DNA of 64,000 nt from assembly GCA_002973635.1 (NCBI GenBank), contig CP027224.1, forward strand, positions 4,412,501 to 4,476,500, in the 5' to 3' direction. This DNA is from Lysinibacillus sp. B2A1. GTDB lineage: Bacteria; Bacillota; Bacilli; Bacillales_A; Planococcaceae. The first letter of the stretch is position 1. The number at the start of each line of letters is the position of its first letter. A program made the position numbers and the translations under genes. The notes under the pieces were generated by a model. It saw nothing but the letters and a program-made list of their open reading frames with translations, had not been told where the DNA came from and did no database searches. Shown here in pieces: positions 54,679 through 64,000 of the stretch.

Positions 54679-55848
54679 ATGGTAAAGAAAAAAACTTCAA
54701 TTATAGAAAGCTACAAACTCAAAAATGGACAAACAAGATATATGTTTCAAATTTACATTGGAACAGATCCATTAACAGGTAAACAGCAACGTACTACGCG
54801 TAGAAATTTCAAGACAAAAAAAGAAGCGGAATTAGCTCTTGCCAGAATCAAACTTGAAATTGATAAGGGTACTTTTCGTAAAATACAAGCTGAAACCTAT
54901 AGTGATATTTATCAACTTTGGGTGAAGCACTATGAAAAAACAGTCGAAGAAAGCACTTTTATTAAAACTGAAGGGATTTTTCGAAATCATATTCTACCTG
55001 CATTAGGATCATATAAAATAGAAAAAATGAATGTTGATATTTGCCAACGTCATGTAGATGAATGGGCTACGAAACTTAAAAAGTATCGTACAGTTAAATC
55101 CTATGCAGCGAAGGTTTTGGATTTTGCTATTAAGCGAGGCTTTCTTCTTACTAACCCTTTTACATTAATCGAAATGCCTACTAAAAGGCGAAAATCAACT
55201 GAAGTAATTGATGAAGTAGAAGAAAATTTTTATACTCGTGATGAACTTGTAAAATTTCTTTCTTTTCTAGAAAAAGAAACTAATTTCAAAGCATACGTTT
55301 TCTTTAGATTACTTTCATATTCTGGTATGCGTAAAGGCGAAGCATTAGCTTTAACATGGAAAGATCTTAACTTTACAGCTAACGAAATTCGAATCCACAA
55401 AGCTCTTTCGCTTGGTAAGGATAATCAGCTTTATATCAAATCAACAAAAACAGGTATCGCCCGCACTATTAAAATGGATGAAAAAACGATGCAAATTTTA
55501 AAAGAATGGAAAAAGAAACAAAAGCAAGATTACTTGATATTAGGCTTCAATACACTCAAGAAAGAACAGCTTGTTTTTAGTAATACTAACAATGAGTTTT
55601 TACAGCCTACGAAAACACGTAAATGGCTTATCTATATACAAGAGAAATACAATCTAAAAAAAATCTCTACACATGGTTTACGACATACCCATTGTTCACT
55701 ATTGTTCGAAGCTGGCGCAAGTATTAAGGAAGTACAAGATCGACTTGGACATTCAGACATTAAAACTACTATGGATATCTACACACATGTAACTCAAAAA
55801 GCAAAAGAAGAAGCCATTCAAAAATTCGAAAGTTACTTAAAAATTTGA
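54679..55848 (+). CDS. int: Tyrosine integrase 2, 389 aa
   Basis: Catalyses insertion of the island into the ssrA 3' end. N-terminal arm-binding region (GQTRYMFQIYIGTDPLTGKQ), core-binding ESTFIKTEGIFRNHILPALG, catalytic Arg in SGMRKGEALALTW, Lys in KSTKTGI, HGLRHTH, LGHSD and Tyr in DIYTHVT. AGGAGG lies eight bases before ATG 54679; the longer frame from 54625 has no such site. Clearly paralogous to integrase 1 (many identical blocks). Stop codon lies within the first GACTACG repeat. Confidence 0.95.
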   Translation: MVKKKTSIIESYKLKNGQTRYMFQIYIGTDPLTGKQQRTTRRNFKTKKEAELALARIKLEIDKGTFRKIQAETYSDIYQLWVKHYEKTVEESTFIKTEGIFRNHILPALGSYKIEKMNVDICQRHVDEWATKLKKYRTVKSYAAKVLDFAIKRGFLLTNPFTLIEMPTKRRKSTEVIDEVEENFYTRDELVKFLSFLEKETNFKAYVFFRLLSYSGMRKGEALALTWKDLNFTANEIRIHKALSLGKDNQLYIKSTKTGIARTIKMDEKTMQILKEWKKKQKQDYLILGFNTLKKEQLVFSNTNNEFLQPTKTRKWLIYIQEKYNLKKISTHGLRHTHCSLLFEAGASIKEVQDRLGHSDIKTTMDIYTHVTQKAKEEAIQKFESYLKI

Positions 55849-55865
55849 CTACGTTTTTGACTACG
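55844..55865. repeat. Direct repeats (TT)TTTGACTACG near right end
   Basis: Two copies, the first overlapping the integrase stop codon; the same motif is repeated three times inside the left end (34585-34812). Confidence 0.5.
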
Positions 55866-55904
55866 TTTGAATACAATCAGTTGAAATTAGATGAAAATAA
55901 AAAA

Positions 55905-55937
55905 TGTCAAAACCCTTGATAAATAAGGGTTTTGACA
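55905..55937. terminator. Terminator after integrase 2
   Basis: TGTCAAAACCCTT / AAGGGTTTTGACA, a 13-bp perfect stem between the integrase and the 3' end of ssrA, able to stop transcription from both. Confidence 0.85.
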
Positions 55938-55963
55938 TTTGTTGAAATCATTTGATTTCTTAA

Positions 55964-55986
55964 AATGGAGACGGCGGGAGTCGAAC
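55964..55986. other. Attachment site at the ssrA 3' end
   Basis: Right junction of the island; 23 bases identical with 34514-34536. It covers the 3' acceptor strand and part of the T-arm of tmRNA, which stays functional after insertion. Confidence 0.88.
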
Positions 55987-56318
55987 CCGCGTCCAGAAAC
56001 TCCAATACTTCAGCTTCTACGCGTGTAGTTTGCCTATTTACGATTCACGTAGCATTATGCCGACAAACAGGCGTCCTGTACGCTAACCTGGAAATCTCTT
56101 GTCGGTGACTCAGGTGGCACCATCGACCGTATCCCACTAAAGTTGGGCCCCACGTTCTCTACATGGGCGATAGAGAGGCAGAGCGCTTACGAGCTTACGC
56201 TGCGAAAGCTAAGTTTTGTTGTTTGCCAGTTATTATATAACTTCCGTTGATGACGGAGCCGAGACCTCCGACGCGCGACCAAAGCTTGAACCATCCCTGT
56301 CGAATCCGTAACGTCCCC
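55965..56318 (-). ncRNA. ssrA: tmRNA (ssrA)
   Basis: Rescues stalled ribosomes together with SmpB. The 5' end GGGGACGTTACGGATTCGAC (56318 downward) pairs with the 3' end CGTCTCC to form the acceptor stem; GGTTCGACTCCCG forms the T-arm. The tag frame (56227-56195) reads GKQQNLAFAA then TAA, so with the alanine on tmRNA the tag is AGKQQNLAFAA, with the expected protease-recognised C-terminus. Pseudoknot-forming segments lie downstream of it. The 3' CCA is not encoded: after TCTCCA the sequence goes on TTTTAAG, probably because island insertion replaced it. The promoter TTGAAC-17-TATAAT lies at 56430-56458. Confidence 0.95.
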
Positions 56319-56429
56319 TTGAATATGAATCGAAGCGCTTGGCCTCGTTCAAACAAAGAGCTAGAATTGCTTCTAGTACGGTGGGAGCTTAACGTACGCT
56401 TCCATGAAATCTGGCAATCAGTAATACTT

Positions 56430-56458
56430 ATTATAAAACAAAACTAACGATAGTTCAA
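56430..56458 (-). promoter_or_regulatory. Sigma-A promoter for ssrA
   Basis: On the minus strand TTGAAC, 17 bases, TATAAT. Transcription would begin about 105 bases before the mature tmRNA 5' end, leaving a leader to be removed by RNase P, as known for tmRNA. Confidence 0.7.
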
Positions 56459-56499
56459 GTATCCCGATAACTTAGAAAAAATTGGCGCAAACATCATAG

Positions 56500-56625
56500 C
56501 CTATCCATTTCACCATTCTATCCATCACTCTCGCAGTTCTATCCGTCACTCTCGCAGTTCTATCCGTCACATTTCAACCTCTATCCGTCGCTTTCCCCAA
56601 TCTATCCGCCTCACCACGCACTACG
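56500..56625. repeat. Degenerate ~21-bp tandem repeats (CTATCCgTCaC...)
   Basis: Five or six units starting (T)CTATCC(G/A)TC..., two of them near-identical (ATCACTCTCGCAGTTCTATC / GTCACTCTCGCAGTTCTATC). Similar CTATCC motifs occur at 60620-60690. Non-coding, between the ssrA promoter and smpB. Confidence 0.6.
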
Positions 56626-56654
56626 CTCTCACCCGCTCCACCACACCCAAAGCA

Positions 56655-56682
56655 AAAAGCTCACCAGCAACAGTGAGCTTTC
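56655..56682 (-). terminator. Terminator of smpB
   Basis: AAGCTCAC / GTGAGCTT hairpin, followed on the minus strand by TTTTTGCTTT, 10 bases past the smpB stop. Confidence 0.85.
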
Positions 56683-56692
56683 TCCCAATCTA

Positions 56693-57160
56693 TTAATATT
56701 GATTTTTCGCTTTAAAGGCACGTTCCATTTCGCGTTTTGATTCTTTTTTGCGCATGTCGTCGCGTTTGTCGTAATCTTTTTTCCCTTTACCTACGCCGAT
56801 TAGGAGTTTGGCGTAGCCGTCCTTAATGTACATTTTTAATGGGACGATTGTGTAGCCGTCACGTTTAACGGCACCAACTAGCTCGCCGATTTGCTTTTTA
56901 TGAAGCAGTAGCTTGCGGGCGCGCAGTGGGTCATGGTTAAAGCGGTTGCCTTGTTCGAATGAGCTGACATGCATATTGCTGATCCATGCTTCACCGTTGC
57001 GGATTTGGACATAGGATTCTTTTAGTTGAACCCTTCCTGCACGGATGGATTTTATTTCTGTGCCTGTTAGCACCATGCCTGCTTCAATTGTGTCTTCAAT
57101 GAAGTAGTCATGCCCGGCTTTTTTATTTTGTGCTAATACTTTCCCAGTACCTTTTGCCAT
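56693..57160 (-). CDS. smpB: SsrA-binding protein SmpB, 155 aa
   Basis: OB-fold partner of tmRNA in trans-translation. Family blocks: [71 protein letters not shown] (the basic tail that enters the decoding site). The frame opens at GTG 57169, but GAGGGTGA five bases before ATG 57160 sets the start. Downstream of rnr, with two GC hairpins (57186-57204 and one around 57215-57265) in the 118-base gap, which may process or attenuate the shared transcript. Confidence 0.97.
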   Translation of the reverse strand: MAKGTGKVLAQNKKAGHDYFIEDTIEAGMVLTGTEIKSIRAGRVQLKESYVQIRNGEAWISNMHVSSFEQGNRFNHDPLRARKLLLHKKQIGELVGAVKRDGYTIVPLKMYIKDGYAKLLIGVGKGKKDYDKRDDMRKKESKREMERAFKAKNQY

Positions 57161-57278
57161 ATTATTCACCCTCTACTTAAAGGTTGAGCAGGATCAACCT
57201 GCTCTTATTGATAAAGTGAAAGCACCCGCTTCAAATTGCTTTAAAGCGCTTATTGGTACTTTCACCTATACTTTTACT

Positions 57279-59735
57279 TTATTTACGTTTTGATTTTTTC
57301 TTTTTGCCTTTTTTAGCAATGCCCTCATAGAACTTTTGCTTTTGCTTTACGCGTTTTTTAGGACCTGGGCTTGAGCTATCTTTGCGGCTGCCTCTTGGAT
57401 CACGGTCATTTTCACGGCGCTCTCCTCGTTTGCCTCTTTCCTCTTCGCTGCGACCGCCTCTACGACCACCACGGCCACCTCGATCGTCCTCATTACGACC
57501 ACCTCTACGGCTGTTGCTTCCGCCTTTGTTGTCGCTGTAATTTTTACGGGCGTGAATAACAGTCGGAGCTGCTTTGCGTGTTCGTCCATATGACGTTACC
57601 ATTCCGACGATTTCAAAGTCAATGGATGACTCCTCAATAATAACATTTGCTACACGAACCATGACCTCATCACCAATACGGAATTGACGATTTGTTCGTT
57701 CACCAATCATGATCATTTGTCGGTCGTCAAAATGATAGTAGTCATCTGTCATATTGCTAATATGGACAAGTCCTTCAATCGTATTTGGCAGCTCCACGAA
57801 AATTCCAAAGTTTGTGATGGATGAGACGATTCCTTCGAACTCCTCGCCAATTTTATCGGACATATATTGGGCCTTTTTCAGTGAATCGGTATCACGCTCT
57901 GCATCGACAGCACGACGTTCACGCTCTGATGTATGGTCAGCAATTTCATCCATTGCCATACTCCATTGTGCAACCGTTTCTCTCGATGTATCTTTATTAA
58001 TTAAATACGTTCGGATTAAACGATGCACGATTAAGTCTGGGTAACGACGAATTGGTGATGTAAAGTGTGTATAGAAATCTGTCGATAAGCCAAAGTGACC
58101 AAGGCTTTCAGGATAATATTTTGCCTGCTGCATAGAGCGTAGGAGCATTGTTGAAATTACTGGCTCCTCTGGCATACCATCAATTGCCTTTAAAACATCT
58201 TGTAAAGCCTTAGGATGAACGGTATTGCCAGTACCTTTAATTAAAATACCGAAATTCGTGACAAATTCAAAGAAGCGTTGGAGCTTTTCTGGCTTTGGAT
58301 CTTCGTGAATACGGTATAGGAATGGTACATTCATCCAGTGGAAATGCTCTGCTACGGTTTCATTGGCAGCTAGCATAAAATCTTCAATTAATTTCTCTGC
58401 TACTGTACGTTCGCGTAATTCAATATCTACTGGCCAGCCATCCTCGTTGACAATAACTTTGGATTCTTTAAAGTCAAAGTCAATTGCTCCACGCATTTCA
58501 CGTTTATGACGTAAAATTGATGATAGCTCTTTCATGTTTTTAAACATTGGTACAAGAGGCTCATAACGGGCAATTAGCTCCTCGTCCTGCTCTTCTAATA
58601 TTTTGTAAACGTCCTTATACGTCATACGCTCTGTTGTTTTAATGACACTTTGGAAAATTTCGTGTGAAATCACATTCCCACTGGCATCAATTATCATTTC
58701 ACAGGACAATGTTAAACGATCGACCTGAGGATTTAAGGAACAAATACCATTCGATAAACGATGTGGAATCATTGGGATTACACGGTCTGTTAAATACACA
58801 CTTGTCGCACGATCATAGGCTTCAATGTCAATGACAGAGCCTTGCGTTACATAATAACTAACGTCTGCAATATGTACGCCAAGCTTATAAGTGCCATCAC
58901 CATTTTTTGTTACAGTAACTGCATCATCCAAATCCTTTGCATCTGCTCCATCAATTGTGACAATCGTTTCATGACGTAAATCACGGCGGTCCTCTAAATC
59001 AGCCTCAGTGATTTCATCTGGCACTCGTTGTGCAGCAGCAATCACCTCATCTGGAAATTCTGGTGGAATATCGTGCTTATATAATATAGAAAGAATATCT
59101 ACACCTGGATCATTTTTATGGCCTAAAATCTTTGTAATATAGCCTGTAGCTGATTTTAAATCCTCTGGCCAAGTAGCGACCTCAACAACAACTTTGTGTC
59201 CGTCAACAGCACCCAATGTATCACCTTTGGCAATAAAAATATCCATTGGTAGCTTTTTATCGTCTAAGACAACAAAGCCAAAGCCACGATTTGCCTGGAA
59301 TGTACCAACAAAGCTTGTTTGTCCACGTTCAACTACCTTTGTCACAGTTCCTTCACGACGATCACCGAATGATTCCTTTAACACTCGAATCAGGACGATA
59401 TCGCCGTTAATGGCACCATTTACTTCATGCGGTGGAATGAAAACATCATCCATCCCCTCAATATCAGGTGTCACAAAGCCGAAGCCCTTTGCATGACCGA
59501 TAAATTTACCTCTTAGTAAATTCATACGCTCTGGCAAGCCATAACGATTAGAACGTGAACGGACAACTAAGCCCTGTCCCTCCATACGCACTAAAGTTTT
59601 TACAAGCTCTTTAAACTCGTCAGCATCCTCAAAGCCAAATACGTCCTCGATTTCGCCAACGGTTAATGGTTTATAATCTTCTTCACCGAAAAAATCGAGT
59701 AAACGACTTTGTAGTGAATCCTTTTGGTCTTTCAT
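57279..59735 (-). CDS. rnr: Ribonuclease R, 818 aa
   Basis: 3'-5' exoribonuclease that degrades structured RNA and tmRNA-tagged mRNA. N-terminal HTH (about 1-70), two cold-shock domains ([19 protein letters not shown] and a second), the RNB catalytic domain with [16 protein letters not shown] (metal-binding aspartates) and [19 protein letters not shown]1 domain ([20 protein letters not shown], about 625-705), and an Arg/Gly-rich basic tail of about 90 residues ([19 protein letters not shown]) longer than in many relatives. AAGGAGGGA precedes ATG 59735. Confidence 0.97.
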   Translation of the reverse strand: MKDQKDSLQSRLLDFFGEEDYKPLTVGEIEDVFGFEDADEFKELVKTLVRMEGQGLVVRSRSNRYGLPERMNLLRGKFIGHAKGFGFVTPDIEGMDDVFIPPHEVNGAINGDIVLIRVLKESFGDRREGTVTKVVERGQTSFVGTFQANRGFGFVVLDDKKLPMDIFIAKGDTLGAVDGHKVVVEVATWPEDLKSATGYITKILGHKNDPGVDILSILYKHDIPPEFPDEVIAAAQRVPDEITEADLEDRRDLRHETIVTIDGADAKDLDDAVTVTKNGDGTYKLGVHIADVSYYVTQGSVIDIEAYDRATSVYLTDRVIPMIPHRLSNGICSLNPQVDRLTLSCEMIIDASGNVISHEIFQSVIKTTERMTYKDVYKILEEQDEELIARYEPLVPMFKNMKELSSILRHKREMRGAIDFDFKESKVIVNEDGWPVDIELRERTVAEKLIEDFMLAANETVAEHFHWMNVPFLYRIHEDPKPEKLQRFFEFVTNFGILIKGTGNTVHPKALQDVLKAIDGMPEEPVISTMLLRSMQQAKYYPESLGHFGLSTDFYTHFTSPIRRYPDLIVHRLIRTYLINKDTSRETVAQWSMAMDEIADHTSERERRAVDAERDTDSLKKAQYMSDKIGEEFEGIVSSITNFGIFVELPNTIEGLVHISNMTDDYYHFDDRQMIMIGERTNRQFRIGDEVMVRVANVIIEESSIDFEIVGMVTSYGRTRKAAPTVIHARKNYSDNKGGSNSRRGGRNEDDRGGRGGRRGGRSEEERGKRGERRENDRDPRGSRKDSSSPGPKKRVKQKQKFYEGIAKKGKKKKSKRK

Positions 59736-59768
59736 AATTTCCCTCCTTCATGAGAAAATCCTATTTGT

Positions 59769-60515
59769 TTATTGTGCCCAATTTAGGCCTTCTAAAAAGT
59801 GATAAATATCTTCATGTAACTGATCTTTTTCTTGATCTAATGTAATAACATGCTTTGAGTTTTCATACCACTTGATGTGCTTTTCAAGTGACTCAGTTTG
59901 ATTATATATAATGTTGGCAGATTCTGTCTCAATTACCTCATCATTTGTTGCTTGAACGACAAAAATTGGGGCATAAATCATGTCAATTTCTTGACGAGTA
60001 TGGGCAATAAATTCCCGTAGCTCCTGTAAAGATGGCATACCTTTTTTAGCAATGCTTAAAACCTCTGCTTCGATTTGCTCATCCTGTTTGCCTTGGAATT
60101 TTTTATAGTCTCTTGCATATTTCAGGACTCCCTCAAACATGACGTCGGTTGTACGCATGGTCATCGGGGCACACATTGTAACGATTCCTTTTACTGGGTT
60201 ATTTAATGCCACATTAAGTGCCATCACACCGCCTAATGAAAGACCTGCAACTGCGATTTCCTGATAACCAGCATCCTGTAACTGCTTATAGGCAGCTACG
60301 ACATCCTGCCACCAATCAGCAGGTCCTGTTGTGATAAGTTCTTCTGGTTCCACACCGTGACCTTTATAGTGAGGCGCTAATGTAGTATACCCTTTTTTCT
60401 CTAAAAATCTACCAAGCATTCGGACATCTGCGGAGCTTCCTGTAAAACCATGCAACAGTAATACTGCTCGTGGTCCTGCTTGAAAGAAAAATGGCTGAGA
60501 TAAAGTTTTGTTCAT
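59769..60515 (-). CDS. est: Carboxylesterase, 248 aa
   Basis: Alpha/beta hydrolase acting on small esters. [13 protein letters not shown] oxyanion segment, nucleophile Ser in [12 protein letters not shown], Asp in QATNDEVIE and His in NSKHVITLD complete the triad. Matches the family of Geobacillus Est30 / B. subtilis YvaK, which always stands between secG and rnr. The frame reaches 60542, but GAAGGAGAG lies six bases before ATG 60515. Confidence 0.94.
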   Translation of the reverse strand: MNKTLSQPFFFQAGPRAVLLLHGFTGSSADVRMLGRFLEKKGYTTLAPHYKGHGVEPEELITTGPADWWQDVVAAYKQLQDAGYQEIAVAGLSLGGVMALNVALNNPVKGIVTMCAPMTMRTTDVMFEGVLKYARDYKKFQGKQDEQIEAEVLSIAKKGMPSLQELREFIAHTRQEIDMIYAPIFVVQATNDEVIETESANIIYNQTESLEKHIKWYENSKHVITLDQEKDQLHEDIYHFLEGLNWAQ

Positions 60516-60697
60516 TGCAAGCTCTCCTTCATACCAATACATACTATCACCATTATAGCCATTTACTAGAGATTCTACATCAGTGATGATGCACTATCCT
60601 GCTGTTTAATGGTCCTATTCAACAATTTCGGCTTTCTATCCTTCTGTTCAATGGTTCAATCCGCCACTTACGCTTTTCTACCTTGGATAAAAGAAAA

Positions 60698-60720
60698 CGC
60701 CCAACCAATTCGGTTAGGCG
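60698..60720 (-). terminator. Terminator after secG
   Basis: CGCCTAACC / GGTTGGGCG hairpin and TTTTCTTTT on the minus strand; separates secG from est-rnr-smpB. The 60540-60690 stretch otherwise holds CTATCC-type repeats. Confidence 0.85.
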
Positions 60721-60735
60721 ATATATCTTCAACTA

Positions 60736-60963
60736 TTAGATTTTTGTAATAGCGATTGCTAAAATAAAGAATAAAATTGCTAACACAATTGTTGCGCGGT
60801 GAAGGATAAGATCCATACCACGTGCTTTTTGTTTTCCAAATAGTTGTTCAGCTCCACCCGAGATGGCACCTGACAAGCCTGCACTTTTACTAGATTGAAG
60901 TAATACGACTACAATCAACGCTAATGATATGATAATTAATGAAACTAATACTACTGTATGCAT
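60736..60963 (-). CDS. secG: Preprotein translocase subunit SecG, 75 aa
   Basis: Two transmembrane helices ([20 protein letters not shown] and [15 protein letters not shown]) around the conserved loop [20 protein letters not shown]. Accessory subunit of SecYEG. GGGAGG lies eight bases before ATG 60963; the earlier GTG at 60972 overlaps that site. The Bacilli order secG-est-rnr-smpB is kept. Confidence 0.96.
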   Translation of the reverse strand: MHTVVLVSLIIISLALIVVVLLQSSKSAGLSGAISGGAEQLFGKQKARGMDLILHRATIVLAILFFILAIAITKI

Positions 60964-61157
60964 ACACTGCACCTCCCGAACTTTGAAACATCACAACACA
61001 CCACATTATAACAAAAAAAGGTTGCCATGACAAACTTAGATTGAAAATAATCTGTAAATTGCCCAATTTCGCTTATTGTCCTTATCACAGGAAAATTACA
61101 ATGCACTTACACATCCTCCTCGCTTATAATGGAAAAAATATTGCTTGGAGGAACTTT

Positions 61158-62402
61158 ATGATAAGAAAAATCATTTCTATGCTTTGTATATTGTGCTTAT
61201 CTGTCTTGCTAATTGCCTGCTCCGAAACACTAGATACATACCTTGAAGAAGCTACGGATTCTTCCATAAAAGAGACCAACACAATGGACGACATTAAAAA
61301 GCCAGAGAGCAAAGTTATCTCTGCCTCTTTTTCCGATTCAGACCTTTTTTCTACTTCTTTATTTAAAAAGGACCCTGCCTTATTACAATTTACAAAGAAA
61401 GTAGAAAAACATATCGCTAATTTCGATAAAACATTTGAGGTTGCTTATACAGGAAAACTGGATTGGAATGAATTCGAGGTTCAGCTAAACGACATGAATA
61501 GCTTACTTTCCTATGTGAATCCTTATACGGCTGGTTATTTCCTGAATTTTGAATGGACCTCCTGGGATCAAGACAATGGATATTTAATTGAATTTACGAT
61601 TACCTATTTGACAGATGCTAAAAAAGAGAAAAAAATTGATACCTTTGTCAATCAATTTGTAGCACAGTATATTACCGATGATATGGATGACTTCCATCGT
61701 GCCAAGGCTATTAACGATATGATTGTACAATTAGCCACTTATACCGAGCAGGGATCTACGGAGGGTCAGACAGTATATGAGTTAATTCAAGAGAACACGG
61801 CTGTTTGTCAGGCCTATGCTTTACTCGCCTATCGTTTATTGGTAGCCTCAGATCTTGATGCTCAATATGTATATGGTTATAGCGACAATGAACTGCATGC
61901 ATGGAATTTAGTAAGCATTAACGATAATTGGTATCATCTCGATACAACATGGAATGATGTTGATCCAAATGAACCTTATGCAATTTCCTACGAATATTTT
62001 TTAGTGAATGATGAAAAACTAAGTCAAGATCATCTATGGGTCAAAGAAAACTATTTTGCGGCAACAAGCAAGAACTATGATTTTATGCATGATATGTGGT
62101 ATGCCGATACAGACAAAGATATTATTTACTATAATAGCATTCGTGACAACATGGTATACGCCTATGATTTAGCAACACAGCAAAATAAGCAAATCTCAGA
62201 AACAGCCTGCTACTACTTGGCTACCTATGAGGATGTGCTTTATTGCAGTGATTATGACAATGCAGGCTATCTAACAAAAATTAATGTTAGCAATGGCTCA
62301 GAGGAAGTGTTACTAGAAGAAGAGGTATTGAATCTCTTTATTGCTGATGGCATTTTATATTATCAAACAGTAGACGGTGAGGAGTATGAACAAGATCTTT
62401 AA
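61158..62402 (+). CDS. Transglutaminase-like lipoprotein, 414 aa
   Basis: Lipoprotein signal peptide with lipobox LLIAC (residues 17-21), so anchored outside the cell membrane. A transglutaminase/cysteine-protease-like domain follows: Cys in ENTAVCQAYALLAYRLL, His in NELHAWNLVSI, Asp in WYHLDTTWNDVD. The last ~130 residues look like a beta-propeller or DUF5050-type segment (DIIYYNSIRDNMVYAYDL). GGAGG sits six bases before ATG 61158; the longer frame from 61041 would destroy the signal peptide. Substrate unknown; likely wall-associated peptide processing. Confidence 0.88.
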   Translation: MIRKIISMLCILCLSVLLIACSETLDTYLEEATDSSIKETNTMDDIKKPESKVISASFSDSDLFSTSLFKKDPALLQFTKKVEKHIANFDKTFEVAYTGKLDWNEFEVQLNDMNSLLSYVNPYTAGYFLNFEWTSWDQDNGYLIEFTITYLTDAKKEKKIDTFVNQFVAQYITDDMDDFHRAKAINDMIVQLATYTEQGSTEGQTVYELIQENTAVCQAYALLAYRLLVASDLDAQYVYGYSDNELHAWNLVSINDNWYHLDTTWNDVDPNEPYAISYEYFLVNDEKLSQDHLWVKENYFAATSKNYDFMHDMWYADTDKDIIYYNSIRDNMVYAYDLATQQNKQISETACYYLATYEDVLYCSDYDNAGYLTKINVSNGSEEVLLEEEVLNLFIADGILYYQTVDGEEYEQDL

Positions 62403-62501
62403 TGTAAGAATTTGCACTATAATTTAACGCTTCAACACAGCTGATGAAGATTGTCACTTTCGTTACACTACTTTTGAAATAAACCTAAAGGAGACTACAT
62501 C

Positions 62502-64000
62502 ATGAAATACTTACAAAAATGGCGTTCATGGGTTATAGCTAGTGCAATGATTTTTTCGGCGACAAATATTGCCCTACCACAAGTACAAGCTGCGAAAAAC
62601 ACTCAGCCGTCAAATGTTATTATGATGGTGATGGATGGAAGTAGTAATAATGCTGTCACACTCTCTCGATGGTATAAGGGTGGAAATTTGGCATTAGACG
62701 CGATTTTAACTGGTGCAGTTCGTACTTACTCTGCAGAATCTGCCCTTACCGATTCTGCGCCTGCTGCTACTGCATTAGCCACAGGGCATAAATCAAATCG
62801 TAAATTTGTTGGTGTGCTACCAGCGGTTATTAATTCTCCAGGATTAGCGCAATTAGCCAAAGGTGATACTATGCGCCCTGTAGCCAATGTTTTAGAAGGA
62901 GCGAAACAGCAGGGCATGGCAACTGGGCTGATTTCTACTTCTGAAATTCAACATGCAACACCTGCAGGCTTTTCAGCACATGTTAAAAATAGAAGTCAAT
63001 ATGATGACATAGCTGAGCAGCAGGTCTATCAAGACATTGATGTCGTGTTAGGCGGCGGCTTCGCATCTCTCATTCCTGGTGCTGCTAATAATGCTCGTAA
63101 AGATGGCGAGAACTTAGTGAATGTCCTAAAAGAAAAAAATTATGACATTGTCAAAACACGTGATGAGCTTTTAAAAAGTACCTCATCGAAAATTTGGGGA
63201 AGCTTTGCTCTTAATGCCCTTGCTTACAATATAGATCGCCCTATCACTAGAGCATCTGAGCCGACGCTTGCTGAAATGACAAGCAAAGCCATTCAAACGC
63301 TTAAACAGAATGACAAAGGTTTCTTCTTATTTGTAGAGGGCAGTAAGGTAGATTGGGCTGCACACGCCAACGACACAATTGGTATCATCAGTGAAATTTT
63401 AGCGTTTGATGGGGCTGTCCAAAAAGCACTTGATTTTGCTAAAGAGGATGGGCATACAACGGTTATTGCCGTAACAGATCATGGTAATAGCGGTATTACC
63501 ATGGGCAATATGAATACAACAAAGACTTATGCCAGTATACCTGTTTCTGCCTTTGTTAATCCATTAAAGAAAGCGAAAATGACCCTTGAAGGTGCCTTAA
63601 GCCAATTGAAGCAAGACCAATCCAATATGATTGAGGTAGCAGCACTATATGGTTTATCAGACTTATCTAAAGACGAGCGGACAACCTTAACAGCTTCTAG
63701 GAATCTTAGCAAAGATATGGGACAGATGCTTGCCAAACGAGCAAATATTGGTTTTACAACGGGCGGACATACTGGTGAGGATGTATTTCTTTATACATTT
63801 GGTCCTTCCGCAATAACTGGCCTTGTTGAAAACACGGAAATAGCACATGCAATGGCACAATCTATGAGCTTTGATTTAAATAAGCTGACCAAGGATTTAT
63901 ATATCCCTGCAACAAAGGCCTTTACTGAAAAGGGCTATACGACAAAGATAGATCGAACAGATCATGAAAACCCAAAATTTATTGCACAAAAAAAAGATGT
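62502..64000 (+). CDS. Alkaline phosphatase (3' end outside window)
   Basis: Secreted phosphomonoesterase. Signal peptide of about 30 residues ending PQVQA. Metal-binding MVMDGSSNN near residue 45, nucleophile S85 in LTDSAPAATALATG, FVEGSKVDWAAHAND with metal ligands, AVTDHGNSG and TTGGHTGEDVFLYTFGP near the end. AAAGGAG lies eight bases before ATG 62502. At least 499 codons are present and the frame is still open at the window edge. No Pho box was recognised in the 100-base gap upstream. Confidence 0.95.
   Translation, partial: MKYLQKWRSWVIASAMIFSATNIALPQVQAAKNTQPSNVIMMVMDGSSNNAVTLSRWYKGGNLALDAILTGAVRTYSAESALTDSAPAATALATGHKSNRKFVGVLPAVINSPGLAQLAKGDTMRPVANVLEGAKQQGMATGLISTSEIQHATPAGFSAHVKNRSQYDDIAEQQVYQDIDVVLGGGFASLIPGAANNARKDGENLVNVLKEKNYDIVKTRDELLKSTSSKIWGSFALNALAYNIDRPITRASEPTLAEMTSKAIQTLKQNDKGFFLFVEGSKVDWAAHANDTIGIISEILAFDGAVQKALDFAKEDGHTTVIAVTDHGNSGITMGNMNTTKTYASIPVSAFVNPLKKAKMTLEGALSQLKQDQSNMIEVAALYGLSDLSKDERTTLTASRNLSKDMGQMLAKRANIGFTTGGHTGEDVFLYTFGPSAITGLVENTEIAHAMAQSMSFDLNKLTKDLYIPATKAFTEKGYTTKIDRTDHENPKFIAQKKD

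Larger units (their letters stand above)
34514..55963. mobile_element. 21.45-kb integrative defence island in ssrA
   Basis: Bounded by identical 23-bp ssrA 3'-end copies. At its right end, next to ssrA, are integrase, excisionase and a D5/SF3 primase-helicase, the arrangement of P4-like satellites and small integrative elements; there are no structural, packaging or conjugation genes. Cargo: McrBC, HNH nuclease, type II R-M, two HhH glycosylase-type proteins, MazG-like enzyme, RadC-like protein. Base composition is visibly more AT-rich than the core genes at 56.7-61 kb. Confidence 0.85.

Noticed and set aside
40007..55848. Island as a complete prophage or ICE
   Set aside because: No terminase, capsid, tail, lysis, relaxase or type IV secretion genes were seen.
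56247..56447. 66-codon plus-strand ORF over ssrA
   Set aside because: It is antisense to the tmRNA 5' part and its promoter region; the RNA gene explains the sequence.
56500..56625. CRISPR array
   Set aside because: Units are short, degenerate and contiguous without unique spacers, and no cas gene is present in the window.
57347..57589. ORFs on both strands over the RGG-rich end of rnr
   Set aside because: Frame shadows caused by the repetitive Arg/Gly codons of the RNase R tail.

Overview
Organism: a low-GC, spore-forming Bacillaceae/Planococcaceae bacterium, most likely Lysinibacillus or a close relative. The evidence is a CwlJ-type spore-cortex hydrolase at the left edge, the Bacilli gene order secG-est-rnr-smpB-ssrA at the right, an ssrA-encoded tag reading GKQQNLAFAA, strong AGGAGG-type ribosome sites, and surface proteins with S-layer homology (SLH) domains. 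This assignment is inference; no database was searched. || Layout: 1-400 end of cwlJ. 401-1563 intergenic repeats. 1564-8153 unknown genes followed by a GmrSD-like (DUF262) gene pair, one member of which carries an in-frame stop. 8336-18415 a compact minus-strand operon: WYL-domain regulator, mini zinc ribbon, three consecutive dynamin-like GTPases, two unknown proteins and a membrane-anchored coiled-coil protein, closed by a strong terminator. 18775-24081 SLH surface-protein genes (one intact 1040-aa protein, one pseudogene with about four frameshifts). 24200-27605 a MerR/LuxR-type regulator, unknown genes and a frameshifted ankyrin gene. 27664-33104 IS debris (IS200/IS605 remnant, two adjoining IS66 copies). 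33243-34379 a first tyrosine integrase. 34514-55963 a 21.45-kb genomic island bounded by 23-bp copies of the ssrA 3' end, with its own integrase, excisionase and D5/SF3 primase-helicase. 55965-64000 core chromosome: ssrA, smpB, rnr, est, secG, a transglutaminase-like lipoprotein and a truncated alkaline phosphatase. || How the genes work together: the ssrA island looks like a P4-style satellite whose cargo is DNA-directed defence: McrBC, an HNH nuclease, a type II R-M pair (MvaI/BcnI/LlaMI-like nuclease plus an HTH-fused m5C methyltransferase) and, between nuclease and methyltransferase, an AlkA-like glycosylase, a MazG-like pyrophosphatase and a 508-aa protein whose C-terminal half carries the endonuclease III Lys/Asp pair and an Fe-S-type cysteine set. 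This suggests a module that senses, excises or repairs modified or deaminated bases. The left half carries a second, independent candidate defence locus: WYL regulator plus three dynamins plus accessory proteins, next to DUF262 proteins. Those two modules are the best candidates for undescribed biology here. || No tRNA, rRNA or CRISPR array was seen.
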